Source: Clostridium sp. Ade.TY (GTDB taxonomy: Bacteria; Bacillota; Clostridia; Clostridiales; Clostridiaceae). Taken from it: a stretch of 61,877 bases of DNA. A model generated the notes under the pieces. That model did not search any database. It was not told the origin of the DNA and saw only the letters and a program-made list of their open reading frames with translations. The position numbers and the translations under genes are program-made. This document shows, piece by piece, positions 29,743-38,692 of the stretch (positions are counted from its first letter, which is position 1; each line of letters starts with the position of its first letter). The stretch lies in the NCBI RefSeq assembly GCF_000498355.1, contig NZ_AVSV01000034.1, forward strand, positions 1 to 61,877, given 5' to 3'.

Positions 29743-29758
29743 ACACTATATATAGTTG
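29743..29758 (+). promoter_or_regulatory. NrdR-box-like site 2
   Basis: ACACTATATATAGTTG matches the NrdR box with T/A centre (ACACTATATATAGTGT) at 14 of 16 positions. Its centre is 42 bp from site 1, four helical turns, so both sites face the same side of the DNA. It abuts the nrdA ribosome site (GGAGGG at 29758). Confidence 0.65.
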
Positions 29759-29770
29759 GAGGGAAGTCTA

Positions 29771-32002
29771 GTGGAGATGATACGTGAACTTTGTGAGATA
29801 GGATTAAAATCAATTAACGATAGAGCGGATATATATACAATAGAAAGATTGGAAGAAAAATTAAATTTAATAATAAGACCTAATATGGATTATAGTGAGA
29901 TAAGAAACTCATTAATTCAAGTATCTTTAGAGCTTACTACAGATATGGAACCAGATTGGCAAAATGTAGCTTCAAGATTATATGTTCATAGACTTTATGA
30001 TGAAGTGAAAAATAATAGAGATTTAAAAGATAATGAAAATCCATATAATAATTTATATGAGTTTATAAAAAAGTTAACGGAAGAAAAGTTATATGGTAAG
30101 TATATACTTGAAAATTATTCAAAAGAAGATATATACGAATTAGAAAGAGAAATTAAGCCAGAGAGGGATTTTCTTTTTACTTATAGCGGAATCAAGTTAT
30201 TAAGCGAAAGATATTTAATAGAAAATTTTAATAGAAAAGTATTAGAGTTACCACAACAAATGTTTATGGGAATAGCTATGCACTTAGCGATACCAGAAAA
30301 ACAAGAAAATAGAATATATTGGGCAAAAAGATTCTATGATGTTTTAAGTTCATTAAAAGCAACAATGGCAACTCCAACAATGGCAAATGCAAGAAAGCCT
30401 TTTTATCAATTAAGTTCATGTTTTATAGATACTGTAAATGATAGTTTAAAAGGTATATATAAGTCATTAGATAATTTCTCAGAAGTTTCAAAATTCGGTG
30501 GTGGAATGGGAATTTATATAGGTAAAATAAGAGCTCTTGGTTCACCTATTAGAGGATTTAAAGGAGCATCAGGCGGAGTAATACCTTGGGTTAAACTATT
30601 TAATGACACAGCAATTGCGGTGGATCAGCTTGGCGTTAGAAATGGATCAGTTGCTATATGGCTTGATGCTTGGCATAAAGATATACCAGAATTTTTACAA
30701 GTAAGAACTAATAATGGAGACGATAGAAAAAAAGCTCATGATATATTTCCAGCGCTTTGTTATCCAAATCTTTTTTGGAGACTTGCAGAGGAAGATATAG
30801 ATGCTAATTGGTACATGATGTGCCCTCATGAGATAAAACAGGTTAAAGGATATTCTTTAGAAGATTTTTATGGGGAAGAATGGGAAGAAAGATATTATGA
30901 CTGCGTTCATGATGATAGAATAGATAAACGTATAATGAAAATTAAGGATATTGTACGTTTAATAATAAAAAGTGCTGCTGAAACTGGAACACCATTTGCA
31001 TTTTTTAGAGATGCAGCAAATAAAATGAATCCAAACAAGCATAAAGGAATGATATATTCATCAAATCTTTGTACAGAAATAATGCAAAACATGAGTGCTA
31101 TGGATATAAGACAATCAGAGATAACTGATGAAAATGGAGAAAAAATTGTAGTTGAAAAAACTAAATCAGGAGACTTCGTTGTATGTAATCTTTCATCAAT
31201 AGTACTTGGAAATGTTGATGTTACAAGAGAAGAAGAGATAGAATATGTTGTTGAAACACAAATAAGAGCTATGGATAATGTTATTGATTTAAATTATTAT
31301 TCAGTGCCTTATGCAGAAATAACAAATAAAAAGTATAGAGGGGTAGGACTTGGAACATCAGGTTACCATCATATGCTTGCAAATAATAGTGTTCATTTTA
31401 CTGCTGAAGAACATAGAGAGTTTGCCGATAAAGTTTATGAAAATATAAATTATTATGCTATAAAAGCTAGTATGAAGATAGCAAAAGAAAAAGGAAGATA
31501 TAGTGAATTTGAAGGTTCAGATTGGGATAATGGAGATTACTTTAAGCTAAGAGGATATACTTCAGACAAGTGGAATAGACTAAGAGAAGAAATAAATACT
31601 TATGGTATGAGAAATGGATATCTTATGGCAATAGCACCAAATGGTTCAACTGCAACTTTGGCTGGAACTTCAGAAGGAGTAGATCCTGTAATATCAAGAT
31701 TCTGGCTTGAGGAGAAAAAGGGAAGTATAGTTCCAAAGACTGCACCAAATCTTTCAGAAGATACTTATTGGTATTATAATTCAGCTTATAATATAGACCA
31801 AAAGTGGTGCATAGAGATGAATGGTGTAAGACAAAGACATATAGACCAAGGTCAATCATTTAATCTTTATATAACAACTAATTATACAATGAGACAAATA
31901 ATGAACCTTTATATAAGTGCATGTAAGGCAGGAGTTAAATCAATATATTATGTAAGAAGTAAATCACTTGAAGTATCAGATTGTGAAAGTTGTTCTGCAT
32001 AG
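29771..32002 (+). CDS. nrdA: Class I ribonucleotide reductase, large (alpha) subunit
   Basis: It reduces ribonucleoside diphosphates to deoxy forms. I start at GTG 29771, seven bases after GGAGGG, giving 743 aa. The catalytic set is present: Cys217 (QLSSCFIDT), the SNLCTEIM loop with the thiyl-radical cysteine, the partner cysteine in VVCNLSSIV, the paired tyrosines in IYYVRSK, and a C-terminal DCESCSA redox pair. The N-terminal helices align with an ATP-cone, but the first part (the VxKRDG nucleotide-binding hairpin) is missing. A stop at 29753 rules out an upstream extension. No nrdI is adjacent. Confidence 0.93.
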   Translation: MEMIRELCEIGLKSINDRADIYTIERLEEKLNLIIRPNMDYSEIRNSLIQVSLELTTDMEPDWQNVASRLYVHRLYDEVKNNRDLKDNENPYNNLYEFIKKLTEEKLYGKYILENYSKEDIYELEREIKPERDFLFTYSGIKLLSERYLIENFNRKVLELPQQMFMGIAMHLAIPEKQENRIYWAKRFYDVLSSLKATMATPTMANARKPFYQLSSCFIDTVNDSLKGIYKSLDNFSEVSKFGGGMGIYIGKIRALGSPIRGFKGASGGVIPWVKLFNDTAIAVDQLGVRNGSVAIWLDAWHKDIPEFLQVRTNNGDDRKKAHDIFPALCYPNLFWRLAEEDIDANWYMMCPHEIKQVKGYSLEDFYGEEWEERYYDCVHDDRIDKRIMKIKDIVRLIIKSAAETGTPFAFFRDAANKMNPNKHKGMIYSSNLCTEIMQNMSAMDIRQSEITDENGEKIVVEKTKSGDFVVCNLSSIVLGNVDVTREEEIEYVVETQIRAMDNVIDLNYYSVPYAEITNKKYRGVGLGTSGYHHMLANNSVHFTAEEHREFADKVYENINYYAIKASMKIAKEKGRYSEFEGSDWDNGDYFKLRGYTSDKWNRLREEINTYGMRNGYLMAIAPNGSTATLAGTSEGVDPVISRFWLEEKKGSIVPKTAPNLSEDTYWYYNSAYNIDQKWCIEMNGVRQRHIDQGQSFNLYITTNYTMRQIMNLYISACKAGVKSIYYVRSKSLEVSDCESCSA

Positions 32003-32024
32003 AATTTTAGGAGGGTAATACTAA

Positions 32025-33062
32025 ATGTTTGATATAAATAAAAAGCCATTATTTAATGAATTTGGAGATACAGAAACTTCAAAAAAGAAAATGATAAATG
32101 GCAATACTACAAATCTTAATGATTTTAATAATATGAAGTATACTTGGGTATCAGATTGGTACAGACAAGGTATGAATAATTTTTGGATTCCAGAAGAAAT
32201 AAATTTAGCACAAGACTTAAAAGATTATAAGAAGTTAACAGAAGAAGAGAGAACTGCTTATGATAAAATATTATCATTTTTAATATTTTTAGACTCAATT
32301 CAAACAGCAAATCTTTCTAATATAAATAACTATATAACTGCTAGTGAAGTTAATCTTTGTTTAACTATTCAAGCTTTCCAAGAAGCTGTTCATTCACAAA
32401 GTTATAGTTATATGCTAGATACTATATGTTCACCAGAGAAAAGAAATGAAATATTATATCAATGGAAAGATGATAAAATACTTCTTGAAAGAAATAAGTT
32501 TATTGGAGATCAATATAATAAATTTTTAAATGAACCAACAAAATATAATTTATTAAGAACAATAATGGCTAACTATATATTAGAAGGAGTATATTTTTAC
32601 TCAGGATTTATGTTCTTCTATAACTTAGAAAGAAACGGAAAGATGCCAGGTTCAGCTCAAGAAATAAGATATATAAATAGAGATGAAAATACTCATCTTT
32701 GGTTGTTTAGAAATATTATAAGAGAACTTCAAAAGGAAGAGCCAGAAATATTTACAAAAGAACTTAAAGAAGAGTTAGTTGAAATGATGAGAATAGGTGT
32801 AGAAAATGAAATAGCTTGGGGACATTATGTAATAGGAGATAATATTCAAGGTATAAATAAAAATCTTATTGAAAGTTATATAAAATATTTAGGCAACATG
32901 AGATTAACTGCAATTGGACTTCCTAAATTATATGATGGATATGATGAAAATCCAGCAGAATGGGTTGATAGACAAGCGAATGCAAATTCAGTTAAAACTG
33001 ATTTCTTTGAGGCAAAATCAACTGCATATGCAAAGGCAGCAACACTTATTGATGATTTATAA
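32025..33062 (+). CDS. nrdB: Class I ribonucleotide reductase, small (beta) subunit
   Basis: It houses the dimetal site and tyrosyl radical that activate the alpha subunit. The 345-aa product has all ligands: Asp90 (FLDSIQ), Glu120 and His123 (FQEAVHSQSY), Glu187 (ILEGVYF), Glu221 and His224 (RDENTHLW). Tyr127, four residues after His123, matches the radical tyrosine. AGGAGGG precedes the ATG, 22 nt after nrdA. There is no N-terminal ATP-cone on this subunit either. Confidence 0.95.
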   Translation: MFDINKKPLFNEFGDTETSKKKMINGNTTNLNDFNNMKYTWVSDWYRQGMNNFWIPEEINLAQDLKDYKKLTEEERTAYDKILSFLIFLDSIQTANLSNINNYITASEVNLCLTIQAFQEAVHSQSYSYMLDTICSPEKRNEILYQWKDDKILLERNKFIGDQYNKFLNEPTKYNLLRTIMANYILEGVYFYSGFMFFYNLERNGKMPGSAQEIRYINRDENTHLWLFRNIIRELQKEEPEIFTKELKEELVEMMRIGVENEIAWGHYVIGDNIQGINKNLIESYIKYLGNMRLTAIGLPKLYDGYDENPAEWVDRQANANSVKTDFFEAKSTAYAKAATLIDDL

Positions 33063-33080
33063 AATATATTTTAAGTTTAT

Positions 33081-33125
33081 AAAAGAAACTACGTTAGTAT
33101 TTATAGCGTTAGTTTCTTTTTATTT
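33081..33125 (+). terminator. Terminator of nrdAB
   Basis: AAAAGAAACTA (33081-33091) pairs with TAGTTTCTTTT (33110-33120), extended by ACG with CGT, then T. It ends the operon. Confidence 0.85.
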
Positions 33126-33277
33126 TAATTATAAATGTTTTAAATAAAAAATAGTCACAGGAATAAACAAGTTATCCACAAGAATAATAGTTTTTACTGT
33201 TAATAACACTGAAATCTGTGAAATTTTTTTACTTATATAAATAGTATAAAAATATTTGTTCTAAAAATATAAAAGTA

Positions 33278-33342
33278 GTTACATAAAAATAATCATTTAT
33301 AATATAAAAATTATATTTATAAATGATAGTTATTTTTGTAAC
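33278..33342. repeat. Long imperfect inverted repeat
   Basis: GTTAC (33278-33282) pairs with GTAAC (33338-33342). The arms continue through AAAAATA/TATTTTT and ATCATTTATAA/TTATAAATGAT with small bulges, giving about 25 bp in total. No T-run follows. It could be a remnant palindromic element or part of a small RNA. Confidence 0.55.
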
Positions 33343-33388
33343 CCAAAAATACTATTTTGCAACTTATAAAATTTGATTAATTATCAAT

Positions 33389-33440
33389 AAAAGAAGTAGT
33401 TACGTTAAAATAATTTTAATGTAATTACTTCTTTTTGATT
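33389..33440 (+). terminator. Orphan terminator-like hairpin
   Basis: AAAAGAAGTAGTTACGTTAA pairs over more than 20 positions with the arm ending ATTACTTCTTTT, with two G-U pairs on the + strand, and TTTTTGATT follows. No annotated gene ends here, so it may terminate an unannotated transcript or act as a second terminator for nrdAB. Confidence 0.6.
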
Positions 33441-33653
33441 ATTAAAAATTAATACATTAATTTAATAATATTTTGATAAAATTTTATGTTATTTCATTAA
33501 ATTTTTATTTTATTAAGAAAATTTAAATTTAATGAAATTAAAGTGTATTGAAAATAAACATTCAAAGAAGCTTGAAAAATTATTAATATTTTATGTTTAA
33601 ATATAAAATAGGATACGATTTCAAATTATTATATATAAATTGGGGGAATAATT

Positions 33654-35153
33654 ATGAGCGAAGGTAATGGTAAAAAATTAACACTAGTATCATTGATATT
33701 AATGATATTCACATCAGTTTTTGGGTTTACAAATATAGCTAGAGCATATTACCTTATGGGATATGCTGCAATTCCTTGGTACATATTATCAGCAGTAACG
33801 TTCTTTATACCATATGCATTTATGATGGCAGAGTATGGTGCTGCATTTAGAAAAGAAAAGGGTGGAATTTATTCATGGATGGATAGATCTGTTGGACCTA
33901 AATATGCGTTTATTGTTACATTTATGTGGTATGCATCAAATGTAATATGGATGGTTTCAGTTTCATCATCAATATGGGTTCCTTTATCAAATTTGGTGTT
34001 CGGTATAGATAGAACTTCAACATTATCTATATTTGGATTAAGTGCACCAAAAACAATGGCATTATTCGCAGTTATCTTATTACTTGTAATTACACTTACT
34101 GCATCAAAGGGATTAAATAAAATAGCAAAAGTTACATCTGTTGGAGGTGCTTTTTCAGCATTTGCTAATGTATTATTATTTATTATTTCAATAGTAATAT
34201 TAGCATTGAATGGATTTAAAGTTGCACAACCAATTACACCACAGGCTTTTGTATCATCTCCTAATCCAGTCTATCAATCACCAATAGGAGTTTTAGGATT
34301 TCTAGTTTTTGCAATATTTGCTTATGGTGGTATTGAGGTTATCGGGGGATTAGTTGACCAAACTAAAGATGCTAAGAGAACTTTTCCTAAAGGAATAAAA
34401 ATTTCAGCTATTGTTATTGCAACAGCATATTCAGTAGAAATTTTATGTGTAGGATTTTTTACTAATTGGAATATAACTTTAAATGATACAACAGTTAATA
34501 TGGCAAATGTGGCATATATAGTAATGGGTAATTTAGGATATGCATTAGGACAAGCACTAAATTTATCATTATCAACATGTCATTTACTATATAGTATATT
34601 TGCAAGATTTATAGGACTTTCAATGTTCCTAGCTTTAATGGGAGCATTCTTTACAATTATATATTCACCACTTAAACAACTTATAGAAGGAACTCCAGAA
34701 GGAATATGGCCAAAATCATGGGTTAAGCTTGATAAAAATAATATGCCAAAGAACGCTATGATAATTCAATGTGCCATAGTAATTGCAATAATATTAATTA
34801 CATCTTTTGGTGGTAAGTCAGTTTCTAAATTCTTAAATTATTTAATACTTATGGGAAATGTTGCAATGACAATACCTTATGCATTTATAGCATTAGCATT
34901 TATACAATTTAAGAAGAAGAAAGAAATAGAAAAGCCTTTTGAAGTTTTTAAAAGTCATAAGTCAACTACTATATGGACAATAATAGTTGTTGCGACAATA
35001 ACATTTGCAAATATATTTACTATAATACAACCTATTATAGAATCAAAGGATTATGTAGCTACAATATTCCAAGTAGCAGGGCCAATAGTATTTGGAGGAA
35101 TCGCATTGATTCTATATGATAGATATGAGAAAAAACAAAATAAAGTAAATTAA
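33654..35153 (+). CDS. yjeM: YjeM-family amino acid transporter
   Basis: The 499-aa product is an APC-superfamily permease with about 12 membrane helices. Its N-terminus (LTLVSLILMIFTSVFGFTNI then ARAYYLMGYAAIPWYILSA) and overall pattern match the YjeM group, annotated as glutamate/GABA-type transporters. The substrate here is unproven. A weak GGGGGA site precedes the ATG. It stands alone between terminators. Confidence 0.85.
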   Translation: MSEGNGKKLTLVSLILMIFTSVFGFTNIARAYYLMGYAAIPWYILSAVTFFIPYAFMMAEYGAAFRKEKGGIYSWMDRSVGPKYAFIVTFMWYASNVIWMVSVSSSIWVPLSNLVFGIDRTSTLSIFGLSAPKTMALFAVILLLVITLTASKGLNKIAKVTSVGGAFSAFANVLLFIISIVILALNGFKVAQPITPQAFVSSPNPVYQSPIGVLGFLVFAIFAYGGIEVIGGLVDQTKDAKRTFPKGIKISAIVIATAYSVEILCVGFFTNWNITLNDTTVNMANVAYIVMGNLGYALGQALNLSLSTCHLLYSIFARFIGLSMFLALMGAFFTIIYSPLKQLIEGTPEGIWPKSWVKLDKNNMPKNAMIIQCAIVIAIILITSFGGKSVSKFLNYLILMGNVAMTIPYAFIALAFIQFKKKKEIEKPFEVFKSHKSTTIWTIIVVATITFANIFTIIQPIIESKDYVATIFQVAGPIVFGGIALILYDRYEKKQNKVN

Positions 35154-35161
35154 TTTAAACT

Positions 35162-35195
35162 AAGGCATATAATAAAAATTTATTATATGCCTTTT
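35162..35195 (+). terminator. Terminator after the YjeM-type gene
   Basis: AAGGCATATAATAAA pairs with TTTATTATATGCCTT (35162-35193) around a very short loop, followed by T. The 35196-35463 stretch is nearly pure A/T and shows no gene. It may be an upstream-activating A-tract region for the ptsI promoter. Confidence 0.85.
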
Positions 35196-35463
35196 AAATT
35201 TTTTAGGAAAATATTTATTGATTTGTATCAAAATTTTTACATTAAAAATATTAAATTGAGAAAAATATAATAAATATGAAAATAAAAATAAGCTATAATT
35301 AATACATAAAAAAGAAATAAAGAATATATTTTTTAAATATTGCATTAATTTAAAAAATAAAATAAAAATGTATAAAATATAAAATAAAGAATAAAATGTA
35401 ATTATTTACAATAAAAAATAGAAAAAATATCGTATTAAACGACAAAAAAAACTATATTAACTC

Positions 35464-35491
35464 TTAACAAGTCAAATAATTATGGTATAAT
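35464..35491 (+). promoter_or_regulatory. Probable ptsI promoter
   Basis: TTAACA (35464-35469) and TATAAT (35486-35491) are 16 bases apart. Transcription would start near 35498, leaving a leader of about 108 nt containing an intrinsic-terminator-like structure. Confidence 0.6.
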
Positions 35492-35530
35492 TATTAAAGG
35501 TTGTACTTAACATTGTAAAAGTTATCACGA

Positions 35531-35558
35531 AACTAGTTATTAAATAACAGTTTTTTTT
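35531..35558 (+). terminator. Candidate attenuator in the ptsI leader
   Basis: AACT and GTTAT (35531-35540, one bulged A) pair with ATAAC and AGTT (35544-35552), followed by an eight-T run, about 35 nt after the predicted start and about 48 nt before ptsI. An earlier GTTAT (35521-35525) can compete for the same ATAAC, giving an alternative fold. GTACTTAA is repeated on both sides (35513 and 35561). Conditional termination is inference. Confidence 0.5.
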
Positions 35559-35605
35559 ATGTACTTAATTTTCAGAAAAGTAACATAATTAAGGAGGATT
35601 TTATT

Positions 35606-37225
35606 ATGAAAAAAGGGATCGCTGCTTCAAAAGGATACGCTATAGGAAAAGTATTCTTACAAGAGCATGAAGAGATAGTAATAACAGATGAGAAAATAGC
35701 AGATGTAGTCGCAGAAAAAGAAAAACTACAAAAAGCATTAGATGCTGCTAGGGAGCAGTTAGAAGGAATCAAAGCTAAAGCTGCTGTTGAAATGGGAGAA
35801 GAGAAAGCTGCTGTGTTTGAAGCACATATCACTTTACTTGATGACCCAGAATTTACAGGCGCTATGGCTATGGAAATAGAAAATAATAGCTTAAATGCAA
35901 TGAAAGCTGTTGAAAATGTAACAAATACTTTCGTTATGATATTTGAATCAATGGAAGATGCTTACATGAGAGAAAGAGCAGCTGATATAAAAGACGTTTC
36001 AAAAAGAATAATTTCAAATTTAGCTGGAAGAGGTGGAGATGCATTTGCAATAACTGAAGGAAACACTATAGTTGTTGCTGAAGATTTAACTCCATCAGAC
36101 ACAGCTCAATTAGATAGAAGTAAAGTTGTGGCTTTCTTAACTAACATCGGAGGAAGAACTTCACACTCAGCTATCATGGCTAGAACATTAGAAATTCCTG
36201 CAATTGTTGGTCTTGGAGATATAACAAGTTCAGTTAAAACTGGAGATTCAATAATCGTTGATGGTATTGAAGGAATTGTTATTATAAATCCAGATGAAGC
36301 TACAGTTAAGGAATATGAAGCAAAAAGAGAAGCTTTCTTAAAGGAACAAGAAGAACTTAAGAAGTTAATTGAAGTTAAAACAGTAACTAAATCAGGAAAA
36401 AGAATAGAAGTTTGCGGAAACATCGGAAAAGCAGAAGACGTTGAAGGTGTTCTAGCTAATGGTGGAGACGGAATCGGACTATTCAGAACTGAGTTTTTAT
36501 ATATGGATAGAGACAATGCTCCAACAGAAGAAGAGCAATATGAAGCATACAAATATGTTTTAGAAAGAATGAATGGAAATCAAGTTGTTATAAGAACACT
36601 TGATATCGGTGGAGATAAAACTTTACCATACTTACCATTACCAGAAGAAATGAACCCATTCTTAGGATATAGAGCAATTAGACTTTGCTTAGATAGAAAA
36701 GAATTATTTAAGGTTCAATTAAGAGCATTACTTAGAGCTTCAGTATACGGAAAACTTGCGGTAATGTTCCCAATGATTTCAGGAATTCAAGAATTCAGAG
36801 ATGCTAGAGAAGTTGTTGAAGAGTGTAAAGCTGAACTTAAAGCAGAAGGAAAAGAATTCTCAGATTCAATCCAATGGGGTATCATGGTAGAAATACCAGC
36901 TGCTGCTGTTATGGCTGATGAATTAGCAAAAGAAGTTGATTTCTTCTCAATAGGAACAAATGACTTAATTCAATATACATTAGCTGCAGACAGAATGAGT
37001 GAAAAGGTATCATACCTTTACAACCCAATGCATCCAGCTGTACTTAGATTAATAAAAATGACTATAGATGGAGCACACAAACATGGTAAATGGGTTGGAA
37101 TGTGTGGAGAAATGGCAGGAGATGAAGCTGCTATACCAACATTAGTAGAATACGGATTAGATGAATTCTCAATGAGTGCATCATCAATATTAACTGCTAA
37201 AAAAATTATCTTAGAACAAGAATAA
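35606..37225 (+). CDS. ptsI: Phosphoenolpyruvate-protein phosphotransferase (PTS enzyme I)
   Basis: Enzyme I takes phosphate from PEP to HPr, starting PTS sugar uptake. The 539-aa product has the helical N-terminal HPr-binding domain, the active-site histidine His187 in GGRTSHSAIMAR, and the PEP-binding TIM barrel with GDGIGLFRTEFLYM and a catalytic cysteine in WVGMCGEMAGD. AAGGAGG precedes the ATG. ptsH is not adjacent, so the gene is monocistronic here, unlike in many bacteria. Confidence 0.96.
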   Translation: MKKGIAASKGYAIGKVFLQEHEEIVITDEKIADVVAEKEKLQKALDAAREQLEGIKAKAAVEMGEEKAAVFEAHITLLDDPEFTGAMAMEIENNSLNAMKAVENVTNTFVMIFESMEDAYMRERAADIKDVSKRIISNLAGRGGDAFAITEGNTIVVAEDLTPSDTAQLDRSKVVAFLTNIGGRTSHSAIMARTLEIPAIVGLGDITSSVKTGDSIIVDGIEGIVIINPDEATVKEYEAKREAFLKEQEELKKLIEVKTVTKSGKRIEVCGNIGKAEDVEGVLANGGDGIGLFRTEFLYMDRDNAPTEEEQYEAYKYVLERMNGNQVVIRTLDIGGDKTLPYLPLPEEMNPFLGYRAIRLCLDRKELFKVQLRALLRASVYGKLAVMFPMISGIQEFRDAREVVEECKAELKAEGKEFSDSIQWGIMVEIPAAAVMADELAKEVDFFSIGTNDLIQYTLAADRMSEKVSYLYNPMHPAVLRLIKMTIDGAHKHGKWVGMCGEMAGDEAAIPTLVEYGLDEFSMSASSILTAKKIILEQE

Positions 37226-37263
37226 GATTTTTTGAAAATAAATAACACAATTACCCAAAATTT

Positions 37264-37291
37264 AAACGTGGACGAAAGTCCACGTTTTTTT
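37264..37291 (+). terminator. Terminator of ptsI
   Basis: AAACGTGGAC (37264-37273) pairs exactly with GTCCACGTTT (37278-37287) around a GAAA tetraloop, followed by T. It is a strong intrinsic terminator. Confidence 0.95.
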
Positions 37292-37376
37292 ATATTTTAA
37301 AATAGATTATTTACTCATAATTATAATAAGGTGTGATAAAATATGTGTATATTTAAATGGTTATGGAGGGAATTTT

Positions 37377-37913
37377 GTGGATAAAATTTTAAAGATGTTT
37401 ATTGCTTTTTTTAAGATAGGAGCATTTACCTTTGGTGGCGGTTATGCAATGATTCCTATAATTGAAGAGGAAGTAGTAAATAAACAGGGTTGGGTATCTA
37501 AAGAGGAATTTATGGATATGCTAGTTGTATCACAAAGCTTTCCAGGTGCGATGGCTGTAAATTGCTCTATTTTTATTGGTTATAAAATTTCAGGTGTAAT
37601 TGGAGGGGTAGTTGCATTACTTGGAGTAGCATTACCATCTTTCTTAATCATACTTTTAATAGCAACTTTATTTATGCAATTTAGACATAATTATTATGTG
37701 AATCTTGCTTTTAAAGGTATATCAGCAGCAGTTCCAATTTTAGTTTTAACTGGAGTAGTAAGTTTAGCTAAAGGAGTAAATCGTAATTTAAGAAATGGAA
37801 TAATATTAGTATTAGCATTATTGGCATTAACAGTATTTAAAATTAATCCAATAATAGTAATAGTAGTAGCTGCTATATATGGTGCCGTATTTTTAAGAAA
37901 GAAGGTGGAGTAG
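37377..37913 (+). CDS. Chromate transporter family protein, first half
   Basis: The 178-aa product is one CHR domain, with the N-terminal motif FFKIGAFTFGGGYAMIPII and several helices. It starts at GTG after TGGAGGG. In many bacteria two such half-size proteins are encoded in tandem and are thought to work together. Chromate export is the family's name-giving function, but the physiological substrate of these anaerobe proteins is unknown. Confidence 0.85.
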   Translation: MDKILKMFIAFFKIGAFTFGGGYAMIPIIEEEVVNKQGWVSKEEFMDMLVVSQSFPGAMAVNCSIFIGYKISGVIGGVVALLGVALPSFLIILLIATLFMQFRHNYYVNLAFKGISAAVPILVLTGVVSLAKGVNRNLRNGIILVLALLALTVFKINPIIVIVVAAIYGAVFLRKKVE

Positions 37914-37914
37914 T

Positions 37915-38445
37915 TTGAACTTAGCTTTACAATTATATTTAGTATTTTTAAAGATTGGTGCTGTGAGTTTTGGTGGCGGATATGCTATGATACCTTTTAT
38001 TCAAAGAGAAATAATATATAATCATAAATGGATAGATGGAAGTCAATTTATGGATATAATTGGAATATCGCAAATGACTCCAGGACCAGTAGCTATAAAT
38101 TCAGCTACTTTTGTTGGATTTAAAGTTTATGGAGTTATAGGAAGTATAGCAGCAACATTAGGTGTTGTTACAATGTCATTTATATTAGTATCTATTGCAT
38201 CAAAAGCTATGGAAAAATTTAAAGAGTCTAAAATTTTAAAGGGTGCATTACTTGCTATGAGACCTGTACTTATAGCATTAATAATACAAGCGTTTTTAGA
38301 TTTAGCAAAGGATGCATATGTGGATGTAAAATCAGTAATTATAACTCTTATAATAGGTGTTTTATTATTTTCTAAGAAAGTTCATCCAATTATAGCTATA
38401 ATACTTTCAGCTGTATTTGGAATCGTGATATATTCGAATTTTTAA
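37915..38445 (+). CDS. Chromate transporter family protein, second half
   Basis: This is the 176-aa partner of the preceding gene, with FLKIGAVSFGGGYAMIPFIQ and the MTPGPVAINSATFVGFKVYG motif typical of CHR domains. It begins at TTG 37915 after GGTGGAG that lies in the end of the first gene, so the pair is translationally coupled. The two are homologous half-transporters in tandem. Confidence 0.85.
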   Translation: MNLALQLYLVFLKIGAVSFGGGYAMIPFIQREIIYNHKWIDGSQFMDIIGISQMTPGPVAINSATFVGFKVYGVIGSIAATLGVVTMSFILVSIASKAMEKFKESKILKGALLAMRPVLIALIIQAFLDLAKDAYVDVKSVIITLIIGVLLFSKKVHPIIAIILSAVFGIVIYSNF

Positions 38446-38586
38446 CATAAAATCACCATGATTAACACAAGGTAAACGAATTATTAATTAACAATTATTG
38501 TTGAGTAACTGTAAGAAATATATAAGAAATTCAGTGAAAAACATCTATAAACAGTAATTTCTAAATAATTTAATAAAATAATAGAA

Positions 38587-38615
38587 TTGAATAATTTATA
38601 TTAAAGTAATATGAT
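38587..38615 (+). promoter_or_regulatory. Promoter of the heme oxygenase gene
   Basis: TTGAAT (38587-38592) and TATGAT (38610-38615) are spaced by 17 bases. No convincing Fur box is seen around it, although iron control would be expected for a heme-degrading enzyme. The rest of the 247-nt gap holds nothing recognisable. Confidence 0.6.
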
Positions 38616-38692
38616 TTAGCCATATTAGGGATAGACATTAAGCATAGTTTAAATATAAATTTAAAGTTTAAATTGTTAGGAGGTTGTTTTTC

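Larger units (their letters stand above)
33126..33653. other. Long AT-rich spacer with two related hairpins
   Basis: No gene is visible in these 528 nt. The region contains an exact DnaA-type 9-mer TTATCCACA (33172-33180), a long AT-rich hairpin (33278-33342) and a terminator-like hairpin (33389-33435), each preceded by or including AAGTAGTTAC. The last 200 nt must hold the promoter of the transporter gene, which I cannot place. A small RNA between 33180 and 33440 is possible. Confidence 0.5.

Noticed and set aside
29771..33062. Class Ib (NrdEF) ribonucleotide reductase
   Set aside because: No nrdI or nrdH is adjacent and the alpha subunit retains ATP-cone-like helices, so class Ia-like is preferred, though not proven.
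32914..33147. Open frame overlapping the end of nrdB
   Set aside because: It is a different frame of nrdB that runs through the terminator, with no ribosome site.
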